A stretch of DNA of 40,010 nt from a virus: positions 1-40,010 of the IMG/VR virus record IMGVR_UViG_3300043621_000055; one strand, written 5' to 3'. The position numbers and the translations under genes were made by a program. The notes under the pieces are model-generated. The model saw only the letters and a list, made by a program, of their open reading frames with translations, did no database searches and was not told the origin of the DNA. Shown piece by piece: positions 39,098-40,010 of this stretch (position 1 is its first letter; each line of letters starts with the position of its first letter).

Positions 39098-40010
39098 TAC
39101 AGGATTCCTTCCAGGATGGCTTCCGCGCGCATACGGTTGCGGCGGATTGACAACCGACTGGAGTGGGCGTCGTAGCCCGGCTCGTCGGCGCCGGCTTCCG
39201 GGTCGGAAGTGGCGTACGTCTCCGGCTCCTCATCGGGAGTGGTGGACGTGCGGGCCAACTCGAGGAGGTGGTCCAGGTCGAACCCGGAAGACAGGAGCGT
39301 CGCGAGCGCACTGTTCCCGGATCGGACGGCATAGATGGCGGCGTCGCGGTACACCGCCGAAGGGGTGGGGCCGTACTCGGTGAGGCCCAGTTCGGTGCGG
39401 GTCACCGACGGCAGCGGACCACCACGGCGACGGGAAGGGGTGCCGGTCGACTTGTACACCGGGCCGCGGAACGACTGGGCGCTGATCGACCCGTTGCGGA
39501 TCGCCTCAAGCACACGGTCCGCGTCGGGGCCCTCGTTGTACCGGGACACCGTGTACAGGCCCTTGGCGTCGGCACGGACCTCGAGGGAGCGGCCGATCGG
39601 CACCGAGTACATGTCTGAGGGGGTGCCGGCCACGGTCATGCCGTGGTTGTAGAGGACCGGGAACGGGCGATCGCCGCGCTCGCGGATGGTCTTGTCGAAC
39701 GCCGACCGTGAGATGGACTCCATGTAGTGGCCGTGGGGGTCGTGGACCTCGGCCGGGGAATCCCACACAGCGGCCAAACCGATGACGGTGCGACCATCAC
39801 CGGAGCGGCTGATCTCCAGGTCGATGAGGTCGTAGGTGCCCGCCCATTCCTGGGGACCTGACCGCATGATTTCCTCCTCGTCGAGGCTGCCGTCGTCGAG
39901 GGCGGCGGAGAGGTGGGGGAACTCGGCGCGGACCAGGTCGTCGCAGTCGAGCAGGTCACCGCCGCGCTTGATGCACGGCGACAGGGCGTGGGCGGCCATG
40001 AGCTTCTTCA
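39097..40010 (-). CDS. HK97 prohead maturation protease (open at right edge)
   Basis: Cleaves the capsid delta domain. A protease-only product would start at ATG 39867 (GAGGAGG five bases upstream), giving 256 aa: DLEISRSGDGRTVIGLAAVWDSP, then FPVLYNHG with the catalytic His, and GSISAQSFRGPVYK with the catalytic Ser. The frame stays open upstream (to ATG 39999 and beyond 40010) and reads LVRAEFPHLSAALDDGS, which looks coding. If the molecule is circular, it is continuous with the portal ORF. Ends by overlapping the capsid start. Confidence 0.88.
   Translation of the reverse strand, partial: KKLMAAHALSPCIKRGGDLLDCDDLVRAEFPHLSAALDDGSLDEEEIMRSGPQEWAGTYDLIDLEISRSGDGRTVIGLAAVWDSPAEVHDPHGHYMESISRSAFDKTIRERGDRPFPVLYNHGMTVAGTPSDMYSVPIGRSLEVRADAKGLYTVSRYNEGPDADRVLEAIRNGSISAQSFRGPVYKSTGTPSRRRGGPLPSVTRTELGLTEYGPTPSAVYRDAAIYAVRSGNSALATLLSSGFDLDHLLELARTSTTPDEEPETYATSDPEAGADEPGYDAHSSRLSIRRNRMRAEAILEGIL

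Overview
The window looks like one complete, circularly permuted genome of a temperate siphovirus-type actinophage, or an excised prophage. It is high-GC, with GTG and TTG starts, GTGA/ATGA start-stop overlaps and many small Cys-rich early proteins. The host is a high-GC actinobacterium; Micromonosporaceae is a guess. Closure argument: the portal ORF runs open off base 1 and the prohead-protease ORF runs open off base 40010. Joining the two ends keeps the reading frame and places the protease directly after the portal, as in HK97-type phages.

Layout, read leftwards because almost everything is on the minus strand. (1) 18.6-19.2 kb: attP-like site with a tRNA(CAT) 3' fragment, a broken immunity repressor fused out of frame to an integrase C-terminus, and a divergent excisionase-like gene. 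(2) 18.4-6.5 kb: early operon of short, translationally coupled genes, including HNH proteins, a LysM/M23 peptidase, a DUF3263 protein, an HTH-DUF4326 protein, a replication-initiator-like protein and a C5-cytosine DNA methyltransferase. (3) 6.3 kb to 1, then 40.0-37.6 kb: HNH, TerS, TerL, portal with a long extension, protease and HK97-fold capsid. (4) 37.6-33.4 kb: six overlapping genes for glycosyltransferases, a SAM methyltransferase and a FAD oxidoreductase, inserted between capsid and connector. A further glycosyltransferase lies at 32.4-31.4 kb next to the major tail protein. (5) 33.4-24.8 kb: connectors, major tail protein, tail chaperone with a -1 frameshift, tape measure and minor tail proteins. 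(6) 24.8-22.1 kb: amidase endolysin, two holin-like membrane proteins and a membrane-anchored beta-helix protein. (7) 21.9-19.2 kb: accessory region resembling actinomycete plasmids/AICEs, with a GntR regulator flanked by operator-like repeats, a DUF2637/SpdA-like membrane protein, a ribbon-helix-helix regulator and small membrane or secreted proteins.

Together the genes describe a phage that packages by HNH/TerS/TerL, builds a long non-contractile tail and lyses with an amidase. It probably decorates its virion with methylated or oxidised sugars. The two least ordinary features are the portal ORF, which carries tandem SAP/Rho-N-like repeats and reads in frame into the protease across the closure (1510 codons), and the seven-gene sugar-modification set embedded in the virion operon. 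The integrase and repressor are both truncated, so stable lysogeny of this exact genome is doubtful.
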